Of a stretch of 8,362 nucleotides of DNA, positions 1-6,811 are shown one piece after another. The notes beneath the pieces were generated by a model. It was not told the origin of the DNA and did not search any database. It saw only the letters and a program-made list of their open reading frames with translations. Origin of the DNA: Myxococcales bacterium. Its GTDB lineage: Bacteria > Myxococcota_A > Polyangia > Fen-1088. The stretch is taken from the NCBI GenBank assembly GCA_003161835.1, contig PMNO01000003.1, positions 414 to 8,775 of the forward strand, written 5' to 3'. Position 1 is the stretch's first letter; each line of letters opens with the position of its first letter. The translations under genes were made by a program, and so were the position numbers.

Positions 1-62
1 TCCACGATCTTGCCCTTGCCCTCATCCCCCCACTGCGCTCCGACAACGACTACGACAGACAT
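1..62 (-). CDS. purA: Adenylosuccinate synthetase, N-terminal fragment (runs off left edge)
   Basis: Only the first 20 codons are present, but they carry the diagnostic N-terminus of adenylosuccinate synthetase: a run of five valines and then GAQWGDEGKGKI. This is the GTP/IMP-binding loop; Asp13 corresponds to the family's catalytic base and lies in the W-G-D-E-G-K-G-K motif. The enzyme joins IMP and aspartate using GTP, the first committed step to AMP, in the cytoplasm. The ATG follows directly after the TAG stop of hisZ with no base between them. A GAGG ribosome-binding match lies inside the end of hisZ (72-75), 9 bases upstream, so the two genes are probably translationally coupled. The rest of the gene, normally about 430 residues, lies outside the window. 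The identification is firm because this motif is almost unique to PurA. Confidence 0.95.
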   Translation of the reverse strand, partial: MSVVVVVGAQWGDEGKGKIV

Positions 63-1346
63 CTAGCTTTTCCTCAGCACTTTCTTCCCCACGCGGGGTT
101 TCGTCGTCCCAGCGACAGCCTCGCCGGCGCGAACAATCTCGCGATATCCCCAGCGCGAGGCATACGCCGCGAGATCCGGCTCGGACATCGACATCAGCAA
201 CGGAGCGGCACGCCGCCCCTGAGCACGCAAAGCCCTCGCGGCGGAGACGGCCTCGTCGATCGGGCCCACGACCAGGAGTGGCGCATCGACGTCTGCTTCG
301 TGTGGAGTCCCGTTGCGCGGATCCGCCGCGAAGGCCACCTCCAACGCGCCCGCGGCGGCCTCGACGTCGATCGCGAAACCAACCGCCGGATTGGCACGTC
401 CGTAACGGCCAAGCAGATCGTCGTAGCGCCCTCCCTGTAATACGGGCTCCGCCGCGCCCGACACGAACGCCTGGAACCGCACGCCGGTGTAGTAGTCGAA
501 CCCGCGCACTTCCGCGAGATCCACGTGCAAGCGCGCCGGGACGGACCGATCCTCGACGGATTTGACGATGTCCCTGAGATCCGCGATCGCCCGCCGGATC
601 CGCTGAGTGGGCGCCTGACGCGCCGCCACGCCCAGTACGCTCGGCTCGCCTGAAAAATCAGGCAACGCACAAACGAACCGCGCGAGGGCCTGATATCCCG
701 CGCGCGCGGGAGCGGTCCGCGACGACCGCAACACGTCCTCCATCGCGACGAGATCGCGCTTGGCGATCGCAGCCCGCATCGCGACGGACGCGGCCTCCGA
801 CAACTCCAGGGCCGCCAAGATCTCGCGCATCAGGCCCAGATGTCCCAGATCGATGGTCAGATCGAAATGGGACAGATCCAGCCCCGCGGCCACCAGAGCC
901 TCGGCGCCAAGCGCGATCACCTCGGCGTCGCCCGCCGGCGACGTCACCCCCACCAGCTCGACCCCCGCTTGAATCAACTCCCGCTGCGAACGCGCGCCCT
1001 TGTTCAGACGCAAGACGGTTCCCTCGTAGCACAGCCGCACGGGCCCGATCTCGTCGCGAAATCGGGTCGCGATCAATCGGGCGATCTGGGGCGTGATGTC
1101 GGGGCGCAAGGCCACCACGCGGCCCGAGCTCGGTTCGACAAACTTCAGAGCGGCGTCGCGTCCCACGCTCCCGAGGCCGAGCCCCAGCACCTCCTCGTAT
1201 TCGAACGCGGGCGTGATGACGCGGGCGAATCCCCACGCCTCGAAGACCCCCAGGAGGGTCTCGGCTATCCGGCGCCGGGCCGCTGCGGCTCGCGGCGCGA
1301 AGTCGCGCATCCCCGCGGGCAAGCGCAACGAAGGAGTGTCCACCAT
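63..1346 (-). CDS. hisZ: ATP phosphoribosyltransferase regulatory subunit HisZ (HisRS paralogue)
   Basis: This 427-residue protein has the fold signatures of a class II histidyl-tRNA synthetase core but is altered at catalytic positions. It starts with the family's LPAGMRDF segment (9-16), has LRPDITPQIAR (80-90) and a histidine-binding-type motif VRGFDYYTG (280-288), and ends the core with GGRYDDLLGRYG (305-316) and GFAI (323-326). The FRxE of synthetase motif 2 reads L-R-L-N (112-115), so the Glu is lost. The terminal Arg of motif 3 (GxER) is replaced by Ala330. Both changes argue against tRNA aminoacylation and for HisZ, which pairs with the short form of HisG to catalyse and feedback-regulate the first step of histidine synthesis. 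Residues 355-410 resemble a remnant C-terminal domain. hisG is not in the window. The ATG lacks a clear Shine-Dalgarno, but no earlier in-frame start is visible just upstream. It lies 42 bp after serA and abuts purA, as expected for an operon. Confidence 0.9.
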   Translation of the reverse strand: MVDTPSLRLPAGMRDFAPRAAAARRRIAETLLGVFEAWGFARVITPAFEYEEVLGLGLGSVGRDAALKFVEPSSGRVVALRPDITPQIARLIATRFRDEIGPVRLCYEGTVLRLNKGARSQRELIQAGVELVGVTSPAGDAEVIALGAEALVAAGLDLSHFDLTIDLGHLGLMREILAALELSEAASVAMRAAIAKRDLVAMEDVLRSSRTAPARAGYQALARFVCALPDFSGEPSVLGVAARQAPTQRIRRAIADLRDIVKSVEDRSVPARLHVDLAEVRGFDYYTGVRFQAFVSGAAEPVLQGGRYDDLLGRYGRANPAVGFAIDVEAAAGALEVAFAADPRNGTPHEADVDAPLLVVGPIDEAVSAARALRAQGRRAAPLLMSMSEPDLAAYASRWGYREIVRAGEAVAGTTKPRVGKKVLRKS

Positions 1347-1363
1347 GATCCGACGACAATTCT

Positions 1364-1380
1364 GGGCGGCGCCGCCGCCC
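1364..1380 (-). other. Strong GC hairpin in the serA-hisZ gap
   Basis: A perfect 7-bp inverted repeat (GGGCGGC at 1364-1370, GCCGCCC at 1374-1380) with a 3-base loop fills the centre of the 42-bp gap between the serA stop and the hisZ start. In the operon transcript it ends 17 bases before the hisZ ATG. No U-tract follows, so it is not a canonical intrinsic terminator. It could pause polymerase, protect an mRNA end or affect hisZ initiation, which has no evident Shine-Dalgarno. In GC-rich DNA such repeats also arise by chance. The structure is visible; the function is inference. Confidence 0.4.
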
Positions 1381-1388
1381 GGTAGAGG

Positions 1389-2342
1389 CTACTTGCGATT
1401 GACGGCGTTGCGAATCACGCCGCTCTTCAGAAATCCAACGAAGACCTCGGCCAGCTCGACCGCGACCTTCTCTTGCGCCTCCTTGGTCGAGGCACCCAGG
1501 TGCGGCACGGCGATCAGATTGTCGTGCTGAAACAAGGCGGACGGATCTGGCGGCTCCTTGGCGAACACGTCCAGGGCGGCGCCCCCGAGATGGCCGGAAT
1601 TCAGCGCGTCCAGCAGGGCACCTTCGTCGACAATGCCGCCGCGGGCCGCGTTGACCAGGCAGGCGCCCTTTTTCATCTTAGCCAGCATTGGCCCGTCGAA
1701 CAGATTCTTGGTGTCCTTGGTCAAAGGCACGTGCAGCGTCAGGAAGTCCGACCGCTCTATCAGGTCGTGAAACGACACCCGCTCCACGCCGGCCGGCAAG
1801 ATCGCATCGTCCGGCAAAACAGGATCATGCCCAATCACGCGCATCTTCAGACCGACACCCCGCTCGGCCACCTGCCGGCCGATGTTGCCCAGCCCCATTA
1901 CGCCCAGCGTCTTGCCCGCCAATTCGATGCCCATGAATTTCTTCTTCTCCCAGACTCCCTGGCGCATGAGCCCCGCGGCCTGGGGAATCTTGCGCGCGAG
2001 CGCGAACAACAACCCCACCGCCAACTCGGCTGCGGCGGTCGAATTTCCCGCCGGCGTGTTGATGACCAAGATGTCCTTCGCAGTCGCGGCCGCGACATCG
2101 ATGTTGTCGACGCCGACCCCCGCGCGGCCGATGATCTTCAGCTTGCCCGGATTGGCCAACACCGCGGCGGTGACCTTCGACGCCGAGCGCACGCCCAGCC
2201 CGTGATAGTTGCCGACCACGGTGGCCAGTTCTTCCGGCTTCATCCCCGTCTTGACGTCAACCGAAAAGCCGGCCTCTTGCAAAACGACGACTGCGCTCTT
2301 GGACATTTCATCGGCAATTAGGACAGAAATAGGTTCAGACAT
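1389..2342 (-). CDS. serA: D-3-phosphoglycerate dehydrogenase, short form without ACT domain
   Basis: This 317-residue D-2-hydroxyacid dehydrogenase of the NAD-dependent family is most likely phosphoglycerate dehydrogenase, which oxidises 3-phosphoglycerate to 3-phosphohydroxypyruvate to begin serine synthesis. The substrate-binding half (1-100) contains GRAGVGVDNID (72-82). The nucleotide fold has G-L-G-N-I-G (150-155) and an acidic residue at the end of the second strand (Asp173), which favours NAD over NADP. The catalytic set is present: Arg234 in NAARGG, Glu263 in KEPP and His281 in PHLGAST. The protein ends at IRNAVNRK, the point where long SerA proteins continue into regulatory domains, so serine feedback through an ACT domain is absent. 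The start is fixed by AGGAGA at 2351-2356, 8 bases upstream of the ATG. It lies 51 bp after a class V aminotransferase that probably performs the next pathway step. Another D-2-hydroxyacid substrate cannot be excluded, but motif and context favour SerA. Confidence 0.88.
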   Translation of the reverse strand: MSEPISVLIADEMSKSAVVVLQEAGFSVDVKTGMKPEELATVVGNYHGLGVRSASKVTAAVLANPGKLKIIGRAGVGVDNIDVAAATAKDILVINTPAGNSTAAAELAVGLLFALARKIPQAAGLMRQGVWEKKKFMGIELAGKTLGVMGLGNIGRQVAERGVGLKMRVIGHDPVLPDDAILPAGVERVSFHDLIERSDFLTLHVPLTKDTKNLFDGPMLAKMKKGACLVNAARGGIVDEGALLDALNSGHLGGAALDVFAKEPPDPSALFQHDNLIAVPHLGASTKEAQEKVAVELAEVFVGFLKSGVIRNAVNRK

Positions 2343-2350
2343 GATTCGTC

Positions 2351-2356
2351 TCTCCT
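2351..2356 (-). promoter_or_regulatory. serA ribosome binding site
   Basis: On the minus strand this reads AGGAGA, 8 bases before the serA ATG. It is the clearest Shine-Dalgarno in the left operon and confirms the chosen serA start. Confidence 0.75.
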
Positions 2357-2393
2357 GGCACGGGGCGGTTGGTTGGGCTCACGGGTGAGGCAT

Positions 2394-3542
2394 CTAGGGC
2401 GACGTGCGCGTCTGGGCGAAACTTGCCTGCGCGGCCGCCACTCCCGATCCCGGCTTGATGCCATAGCCGAGATCCGACAACGTCATCTCGAGCCCGGAAA
2501 TCGCGGTGACGATATCGAACTCGCTGAAATAGCCGATGTGCGCGATGCGCACGATCTTTCCCTTCAAATGGTCCTGACCACCGGCGATCGTGATCCCATA
2601 GCGGTTCTTCATGGTCCTGACCACCGCCGAACCGTCGATGCCTCCCGGCACCCGAATCGCGGTGATGGCGTTCGTGGGCGACGAAGAGAACAATTCGAGG
2701 CCCAACCCGCCCGCCGCCGAGCGCGTCGCCTTGGCCAGACGGTCGTGGCGAGCCCAGACGCCCTCCAGGGTCTCCTCACGCAACATGCGAAGGGATTCAC
2801 GCAGCCCCACGATCAACGACACGGCGGGGGTGAACGCCGTCTCGCTCTTTTCCTGGCTCTTCTTCTCGCGCAGCAGATCCAAATAGAATCGAGGCAGGGT
2901 CGCCTTCGCGTTCGCCGCCCACGCCTTCTCCGAAGCCGCGATCATCGCCAGGCCCGGGGGCAACATCAGCGCCTTCTGCGAGCCCAGGCACACCACGTCC
3001 AGGCCCCAGTCGTCCATCGGGACGTCGAACACGCCGATCGCCGTGATCGCATCCACGCACAGCAAGACGCCGTCGCGACCCCGCACGACCCGCGCGATGC
3101 CCTCCAGATCGTGCTTGACCCCGGTGGAGGTCTCTGACGCCGTGGCGTAGACCGCCTTGATGCTGGGGTCCTTGTCCAGGCTCTGCTTGACCAGCTGCGG
3201 GTCGACGCTCCTGCCCCACTCGACGTCGATGAACGTGCAGTCGACGCCGTAAGCTTGGCAGATCTTACCCCAACGCTCGCCGAATTTTCCGCCCCGCACC
3301 ACGAGGGCCCTATCGCCCTTGCTCAGGAAGTTGCACACCGCCGCGTCCATCGCCGCGGTGCCCGAGCCCGCCAGTTGCAACACGAGCTGCTTGGTCTGGA
3401 ACAACCACTTCAGACCCTCGGTCGTTTCCTTCAGGCATTCCATGAATGCCGGCGCGCGGTGATAAAGCATCGGCGCCGCCATCGCCAGCAAAATGCGCTC
3501 GGGGACGGGCGTGGGCCCGGCGGTTAGCAGATACTCCTTCAT
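2394..3542 (-). CDS. Class V PLP aminotransferase, probable serine-pathway transaminase
   Basis: This 382-residue fold-type I PLP enzyme belongs to the alanine-glyoxylate/serine-pyruvate aminotransferase group. It opens with LTAGPTPVPERI (6-17), the classic N-terminus of that group. GSGTAAM (59-65) is the phosphate-binding turn. Asp164 in VDAITAIG should contact the pyridine nitrogen of PLP. Lys190 in GSQKALMLPPG is the Schiff-base lysine. Arg332 in VRIAHIGY matches the substrate-carboxylate arginine region. It is the first gene of the operon, 51 bp ahead of serA. Related class V enzymes next to serA are thought to act as phosphoserine aminotransferase in organisms without classical SerC, so conversion of 3-phosphohydroxypyruvate and glutamate to phosphoserine is the best inference. 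Serine-glyoxylate or alanine-glyoxylate transamination remains possible. A GAGG (3547-3550) precedes the ATG by 4 bases. The last 20 or so residues are Ala/Ser/Thr-rich and probably disordered. Confidence 0.85.
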   Translation of the reverse strand: MKEYLLTAGPTPVPERILLAMAAPMLYHRAPAFMECLKETTEGLKWLFQTKQLVLQLAGSGTAAMDAAVCNFLSKGDRALVVRGGKFGERWGKICQAYGVDCTFIDVEWGRSVDPQLVKQSLDKDPSIKAVYATASETSTGVKHDLEGIARVVRGRDGVLLCVDAITAIGVFDVPMDDWGLDVVCLGSQKALMLPPGLAMIAASEKAWAANAKATLPRFYLDLLREKKSQEKSETAFTPAVSLIVGLRESLRMLREETLEGVWARHDRLAKATRSAAGGLGLELFSSSPTNAITAIRVPGGIDGSAVVRTMKNRYGITIAGGQDHLKGKIVRIAHIGYFSEFDIVTAISGLEMTLSDLGYGIKPGSGVAAAQASFAQTRTSP

Positions 3543-3618
3543 CGCGCCTCAGGTTCTATTACATTCTTCGCCCGCGGCAAAGCCCAATCCCCTCCCCTTC
3601 CGCTCCGGATTTCCTCAC
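3543..3618. promoter_or_regulatory. Divergent intergenic region, aminotransferase operon / ABC-F gene
   Basis: These 76 bp separate two divergent start codons, so promoters for both directions must lie here or inside the coding ends. The segment around 3554-3566 is the only AT-leaning part. On the minus strand it reads TAATAG, a possible -10, but I find no well-spaced -35. The ABC-F side is pyrimidine-rich and has no convincing Shine-Dalgarno. No operator repeat or riboswitch is visible, and there is little room for a leader. Confidence 0.4.
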
Positions 3619-5613
3619 ATGTCTCTCGCTCAATTCGCCGACGTCCATTTCGGCTACCCCGGCACAGAAATACTGACCGGCGCATCGCTGCTGATCCGGC
3701 CCGGGGATCGCCTGGCGCTCGTGGGACCCAACGGCACCGGCAAGTCCACCGCGTTGCGCTTGCTGGCGGGGGACATTGCCGCCGACACAGGCGATGTGCG
3801 CGTCCTCGGCCGCGCGTCGGTCTCGTACCTGCGCCAGTCGCAGGAGTTTTCAGGTCGCGGGACCCTGATCGACGCGCTGCTGGAACCGTTCGCCGATTTG
3901 CAAAACCTGCATGACCAGATAACCGCCATCGAAGCGGCCCTGGCGGACGACGCGTCGCCCGCGGAGCTTGCCCGCTACGGTGAATTGCAGGAGCGGTACT
4001 TGCGCGAAGGCGGCTACGAGATCGAATCCCGCGTCAAACGCCTCACCGCCGATGTCGGATTCTCCGAGACCGACCTGTCGCGGCTGGTGGACACCCTGTC
4101 GGGCGGTGAGCGGGGCCGGCTCGAGCTGGCCAAGGTCCTGGTGCGGCAGCCAGACCTCCTTCTGATGGACGAGCCCACCAATCACCTCGACCTGGCGGCA
4201 ATCGAACGGTTGGAGGGTTTTCTTTCCGAATATCCGGGCGCGTTCATCTTGGTATCGCACGACCGCGCCTTCATACGGGCAACCTGCCGGGAGATCATCG
4301 AACTCGAGGACGGCAAGTTCGTTCGCTACCCGTACGGCTATGACAAGTACGTCGTCGAACGGGACGCGCGGATGGAACGGGCGCGCATCGACTATGAGCG
4401 CCAGAAGCAGCACGTCGACAAGACCGAGGACTTCATCCGCCGCAACCTGGCCGGGCAGAAGACCAAACAGGCGCAGAGTCGGCGCAAGATGCTGGAAAAA
4501 CTGGATCGCCTGGAGCGCCCCGACGACCAATGGCAGCTCGCGGGACGCGTCGCGCTCAATTTCTCGACGGGAGGAGATCTGGGCGCGAAGGAAACGATCC
4601 GCGCTCCGCGCATCACGGTCGGCTATCCCGGCGCCCCGTTGCTGCGTGACGTGACCGCCAACATTTACCGCGGTGAAAAGGTCGGCATCGTCGGCCCCAA
4701 CGGCGCGGGAAAATCGACCCTCCTCAAGACCCTGATTGGCGAGTTGCCGCCGCTGGAGGGCACCGTTGAAATCGGCACCGGGGTGCGCATCGGCTATTTC
4801 GATCAGAAGCTGGGCCAGGTCAACGAGGACGGAACCCTGATTGACGAAATACGTTCCGTGCGAGCGGATCTGTCACCGGATGTCGTCCGTACGTACTTGG
4901 CCAAGTTCCGATTCTTTGGCGACGATCCCTTCCGGGTGGTCCGTGGCCTGTCGGGTGGCGAGCGCAGCCGCCTGGCGATGGCAAAGATTCTGCTATTTCC
5001 CCGCAATGTTCTGGTGCTGGACGAGCCAACGAACCACCTGGATATTCCGGCCCGGGAAACCCTGGAACAGGCTCTCCAGGACTACGAAGGAACGCTGATT
5101 GTCATCAGCCACGATCGCTATTTCTTGGATCGCGTGACGACCCGCCTGTTGGTCATCGACGGCTCTTCGGTCGAAAGCCATCTCGGCAACTACTCCGACT
5201 GGCGACGGCGACGCCGCGAAGCTGCACCCGGCCTGACAGCGTCCGCCGTGACGCCCGACACCGTGACGAAACCCAAGGTCACCGCGTCATCGAGAACCCC
5301 CGCGCCTTCCGCCACCAACGCTCGCTCCGAGACCGCGACGCCGCCCACCTCGGACACCGCGAACACACGCGCCGACGCGAAGAAGCGCGAGAGCGAGCGC
5401 CGGCGGCTCGAAAAGCGGATCGAGATGCTGGAAGGTGACGTCGCCAAGCTCGAGGCGGAGCTGGGCCAAGTCCGCGCGACCCTGGCCAGTGATCATGGCG
5501 GCGATTGGCAAAAATTGCACACCCTGGCGGATCGCGAACGGGAACTGGACGCTCTGTTGGCGCGGCGCATGGCGGAATGGGAGACCGCCGCGGCTAGTTT
5601 GGCCGAGCGCTAA
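3619..5613 (+). CDS. ABC-F family ATPase (YheS/YdiF/Uup-like), ribosome-associated
   Basis: This 664-residue soluble protein carries two ABC ATPase domains on one chain and no membrane segment, the ABC-F layout. Domain 1 has Walker A GPNGTGKST (36-44), signature LSGGE (160-164), Walker B LLLMDEP with Glu185 and switch His214. Domain 2 has Walker A GPNGAGKST (359-367), LSGGE (444-448), Walker B VLVLDEP with Glu469 and His498. The inter-domain arm (about 240-325, charged, with TKQAQSRRKMLEKLDRL) is the tRNA-contacting linker of this family. A Thr/Pro/Ala-rich linker (about 536-585) precedes a charged coiled coil (about 586-662) like the C-terminal domain of YheS, YdiF and Uup. ABC-F factors bind the ribosomal E site and rescue or tune translation; some confer antibiotic resistance, but nothing here points to that. 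The start at MSLAQFADVHFGYPG matches where the ABC fold begins. A frame-open ATG 126 bases earlier would add 42 unrelated residues and overlap the divergent aminotransferase gene. Confidence 0.92.
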   Translation: MSLAQFADVHFGYPGTEILTGASLLIRPGDRLALVGPNGTGKSTALRLLAGDIAADTGDVRVLGRASVSYLRQSQEFSGRGTLIDALLEPFADLQNLHDQITAIEAALADDASPAELARYGELQERYLREGGYEIESRVKRLTADVGFSETDLSRLVDTLSGGERGRLELAKVLVRQPDLLLMDEPTNHLDLAAIERLEGFLSEYPGAFILVSHDRAFIRATCREIIELEDGKFVRYPYGYDKYVVERDARMERARIDYERQKQHVDKTEDFIRRNLAGQKTKQAQSRRKMLEKLDRLERPDDQWQLAGRVALNFSTGGDLGAKETIRAPRITVGYPGAPLLRDVTANIYRGEKVGIVGPNGAGKSTLLKTLIGELPPLEGTVEIGTGVRIGYFDQKLGQVNEDGTLIDEIRSVRADLSPDVVRTYLAKFRFFGDDPFRVVRGLSGGERSRLAMAKILLFPRNVLVLDEPTNHLDIPARETLEQALQDYEGTLIVISHDRYFLDRVTTRLLVIDGSSVESHLGNYSDWRRRRREAAPGLTASAVTPDTVTKPKVTASSRTPAPSATNARSETATPPTSDTANTRADAKKRESERRRLEKRIEMLEGDVAKLEAELGQVRATLASDHGGDWQKLHTLADRERELDALLARRMAEWETAAASLAER

Positions 5614-5614
5614 C

Positions 5615-5627
5615 GCGCCTTCGGCGC
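5615..5627 (+). terminator. Weak hairpin just after the ABC-F stop
   Basis: GCGCC-TTC-GGCGC forms a 5-bp stem with a 3-base loop beginning one base after the TAA. There is no T-run after it, so it may be a Rho-assisted end or simply a chance repeat. The following 127 bp to the next start leave room for a separate promoter for the lipoprotein gene. Confidence 0.2.
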
Positions 5628-5685
5628 CGCAAGCGGCCTCGGCAGGCATCCAGTCGAGTCTTTGGCGCGCGTCGCTGGAACGGCT

Positions 5686-5697
5686 CAAGACGTCTTG
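5686..5697. promoter_or_regulatory. 12-bp perfect palindrome upstream of the lipoprotein gene
   Basis: CAAGACGTCTTG is its own reverse complement and lies 57 bases before the lipoprotein start, in the 141-bp gap after the ABC-F gene. The position suits an operator. A possible -10 (GATACT, 5707-5712) follows it, but I find no matching -35 at the right distance. I see no second copy in the window. Its role is inference. Confidence 0.3.
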
Positions 5698-5741
5698 CCC
5701 GATGCCGATACTTCTATGAGGTAACGGCATCTCATGGATGC

Positions 5742-5747
5742 GGGAGG
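5742..5747 (+). promoter_or_regulatory. Lipoprotein ribosome binding site (decides the start)
   Basis: GGGAGG lies 7 bases before the ATG at 5755. The alternative in-frame ATG at 5734 lies upstream of this site, and its own GAGG is 13 bases away, too far to be efficient. The 5755 start also gives a compact lipoprotein signal peptide. Confidence 0.75.
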
Positions 5748-5754
5748 TTGCCGC

Positions 5755-6780
5755 ATGCGGTCCGTAGGTCTTCAATTGCTGGCGGTCGGGTTGGCCCTTT
5801 GCGGGTGCGCGGGACGAAACCGCCCCGTGGTCCTGGCCAATGCCGCAACGCCGTTCGGGATCGCGATCGCCGGGGTGTGGGATGGGGTGGTTCACGAGAC
5901 CCTCACGGAGGGAATCGGGGCCGGCGACTCGCGGGTGGAGAAGCAGGAATGGCACCTCGAGCAGGTGGGCCCGACGATCTCAGGGTACTACCTGGCCGCT
6001 TTGACCTTCACTTCGGGAGATGGGCGGCCCTACGTTTGTAGCCGCCAGGCGAGTTTTTCGGCGCTGGTACGATTCGACGTCAGCGGGCAGATTCGCGACG
6101 GATCGATCCAGCTCGACGAGGTCGCGCAGCGCGCCTCGGAAGGCCACTGCACGCCCGGCCAACGTGCTTTGGCGCACTATCACGCCGAGGTCAGAGGCGA
6201 TGTCCTGACCCTGGTGGCCGACGGGCAGCGCCAGACCCTGTACCGGAACCGAGGCACGCCTCAGGCGCCGGCACTCCTGGCGGCCGCGGCCGCCGGGGCG
6301 GACGAAACGCGCGGTCCCGGGACACGCCAGACAGCCGCCGCCGACGACCGGCCACCCGCCGCCTCGCCCGTGGATGTGAGCGGGGTGTGGATCTGGGAGC
6401 ACCAGGGCGCGATTCCCACGGGCGACGAAAAGCAGGAACGCGAGGAATGGCACGTCGATCAGGACGGGGCGCGGCTGTCCGGCTACTACGACCGCGTGGT
6501 GCGCGAAATCTCGGCCGACGGCCACGCCTTCAAGTGCAGCATGGACACCGAATTCGAGATCGCCACCCGCTACAAATTTCGCGGCGAGGTTCGCGGCAAT
6601 CAGCTGGTCATCTACGAGAGTTCCTACGAGGTCCTGGAACCGAGCGCGTGCGACAATGGCCAGCGGCGGCTCGACGCCTACGAAGGGCTGGCCAACGGCG
6701 ACGAGGTTCGGTTGATCTGGGGCGTCGGCGGTCAGGTGCTGAGGCGCCCGAGGCCCGACGTCCCGACCCAGCGATTCTAG
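5755..6780 (+). CDS. Duplicated-domain lipoprotein of unknown function
   Basis: The protein has 341 residues. Arg2 and a hydrophobic stretch (4-15) lead to the lipobox L-C-G-C (15-18), so signal peptidase II should cut before Cys18 and the protein should be membrane-anchored outside the cytoplasm. The residue after the cysteine is Ala, not Asp, which by the enterobacterial rule would allow outer-membrane sorting. The mature part is two copies of one domain (about 40-165 and 210-331) joined by an Ala/Pro-rich linker (about 168-207). The copies share GVW at the start, a (Q/E)EWH motif (65-67 and 231-233 region), Q-x-G, (I/L)SGYY (75-79 and 241-245), S-x-D-G followed by C-S, and C-x-x-GQR-x-L-x-x-Y. 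Each copy therefore has two aligned cysteines (95/132 and 261/299), likely disulfides in the periplasm. The predicted character is all-beta, lipocalin- or avidin-like in feel, but I do not recognise the family. It stands alone after the ABC-F gene and faces a small convergent gene. Confidence 0.8.
   Translation: MRSVGLQLLAVGLALCGCAGRNRPVVLANAATPFGIAIAGVWDGVVHETLTEGIGAGDSRVEKQEWHLEQVGPTISGYYLAALTFTSGDGRPYVCSRQASFSALVRFDVSGQIRDGSIQLDEVAQRASEGHCTPGQRALAHYHAEVRGDVLTLVADGQRQTLYRNRGTPQAPALLAAAAAGADETRGPGTRQTAAADDRPPAASPVDVSGVWIWEHQGAIPTGDEKQEREEWHVDQDGARLSGYYDRVVREISADGHAFKCSMDTEFEIATRYKFRGEVRGNQLVIYESSYEVLEPSACDNGQRRLDAYEGLANGDEVRLIWGVGGQVLRRPRPDVPTQRF
5794..5808 (+). other. Lipobox and signal peptidase II site
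   Basis: These bases encode residues 14-18 (A-L-C-G-C) at the end of an 18-residue signal peptide. Cys18 is the likely lipidated residue. Cys16 would sit at position -2, an allowed but unusual residue. Cys16 itself is preceded by Leu at -1, which fits the lipobox poorly. Confidence 0.65.
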
Positions 6781-6811
6781 AACGCGCCCGCGCCCGAGTT
6801 CACTGACCGCC

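Noticed and set aside
63..1346. Histidyl-tRNA synthetase (hisS) instead of hisZ
   Set aside because: The motif 2 Glu is Asn115 and the motif 3 Arg is Ala330; both are needed for aminoacylation, and the neighbourhood with purA suits HisZ.
1473..2321. 282-codon plus-strand frame antisense to serA
   Set aside because: Composition is rich in Arg, His and Gln with no motif, and serA on the opposite strand has every catalytic residue.
2377..2390. CTCAC-GG-GTGAG inverted repeat just after the aminotransferase stop as a terminator
   Set aside because: The loop of 2 bases is too small for a stable hairpin, there is no U-tract, and serA follows closely in the same operon.
2373..3137. 254-codon plus-strand frame antisense to the aminotransferase
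   Set aside because: Arg/His/Gln-rich shadow without domains; the opposite strand encodes a complete PLP enzyme.
3493..3618. Upstream ATG extending the ABC-F protein by 42 residues
   Set aside because: The added residues have no ABC-F similarity, the start lies inside the divergent aminotransferase gene, and the ABC fold begins at the ATG at 3619.
5661..5678. Possible sigma-54 promoter (TTGGCGCGCGTCGCTGG)
   Set aside because: The GG and GC elements are 8 bases apart instead of 10, so the spacing rule of sigma-54 promoters is broken.
5734..5754. Upstream ATG extending the lipoprotein by 7 residues
   Set aside because: It precedes the GGGAGG ribosome site that serves the ATG at 5755, and the shorter form gives a better signal peptide.
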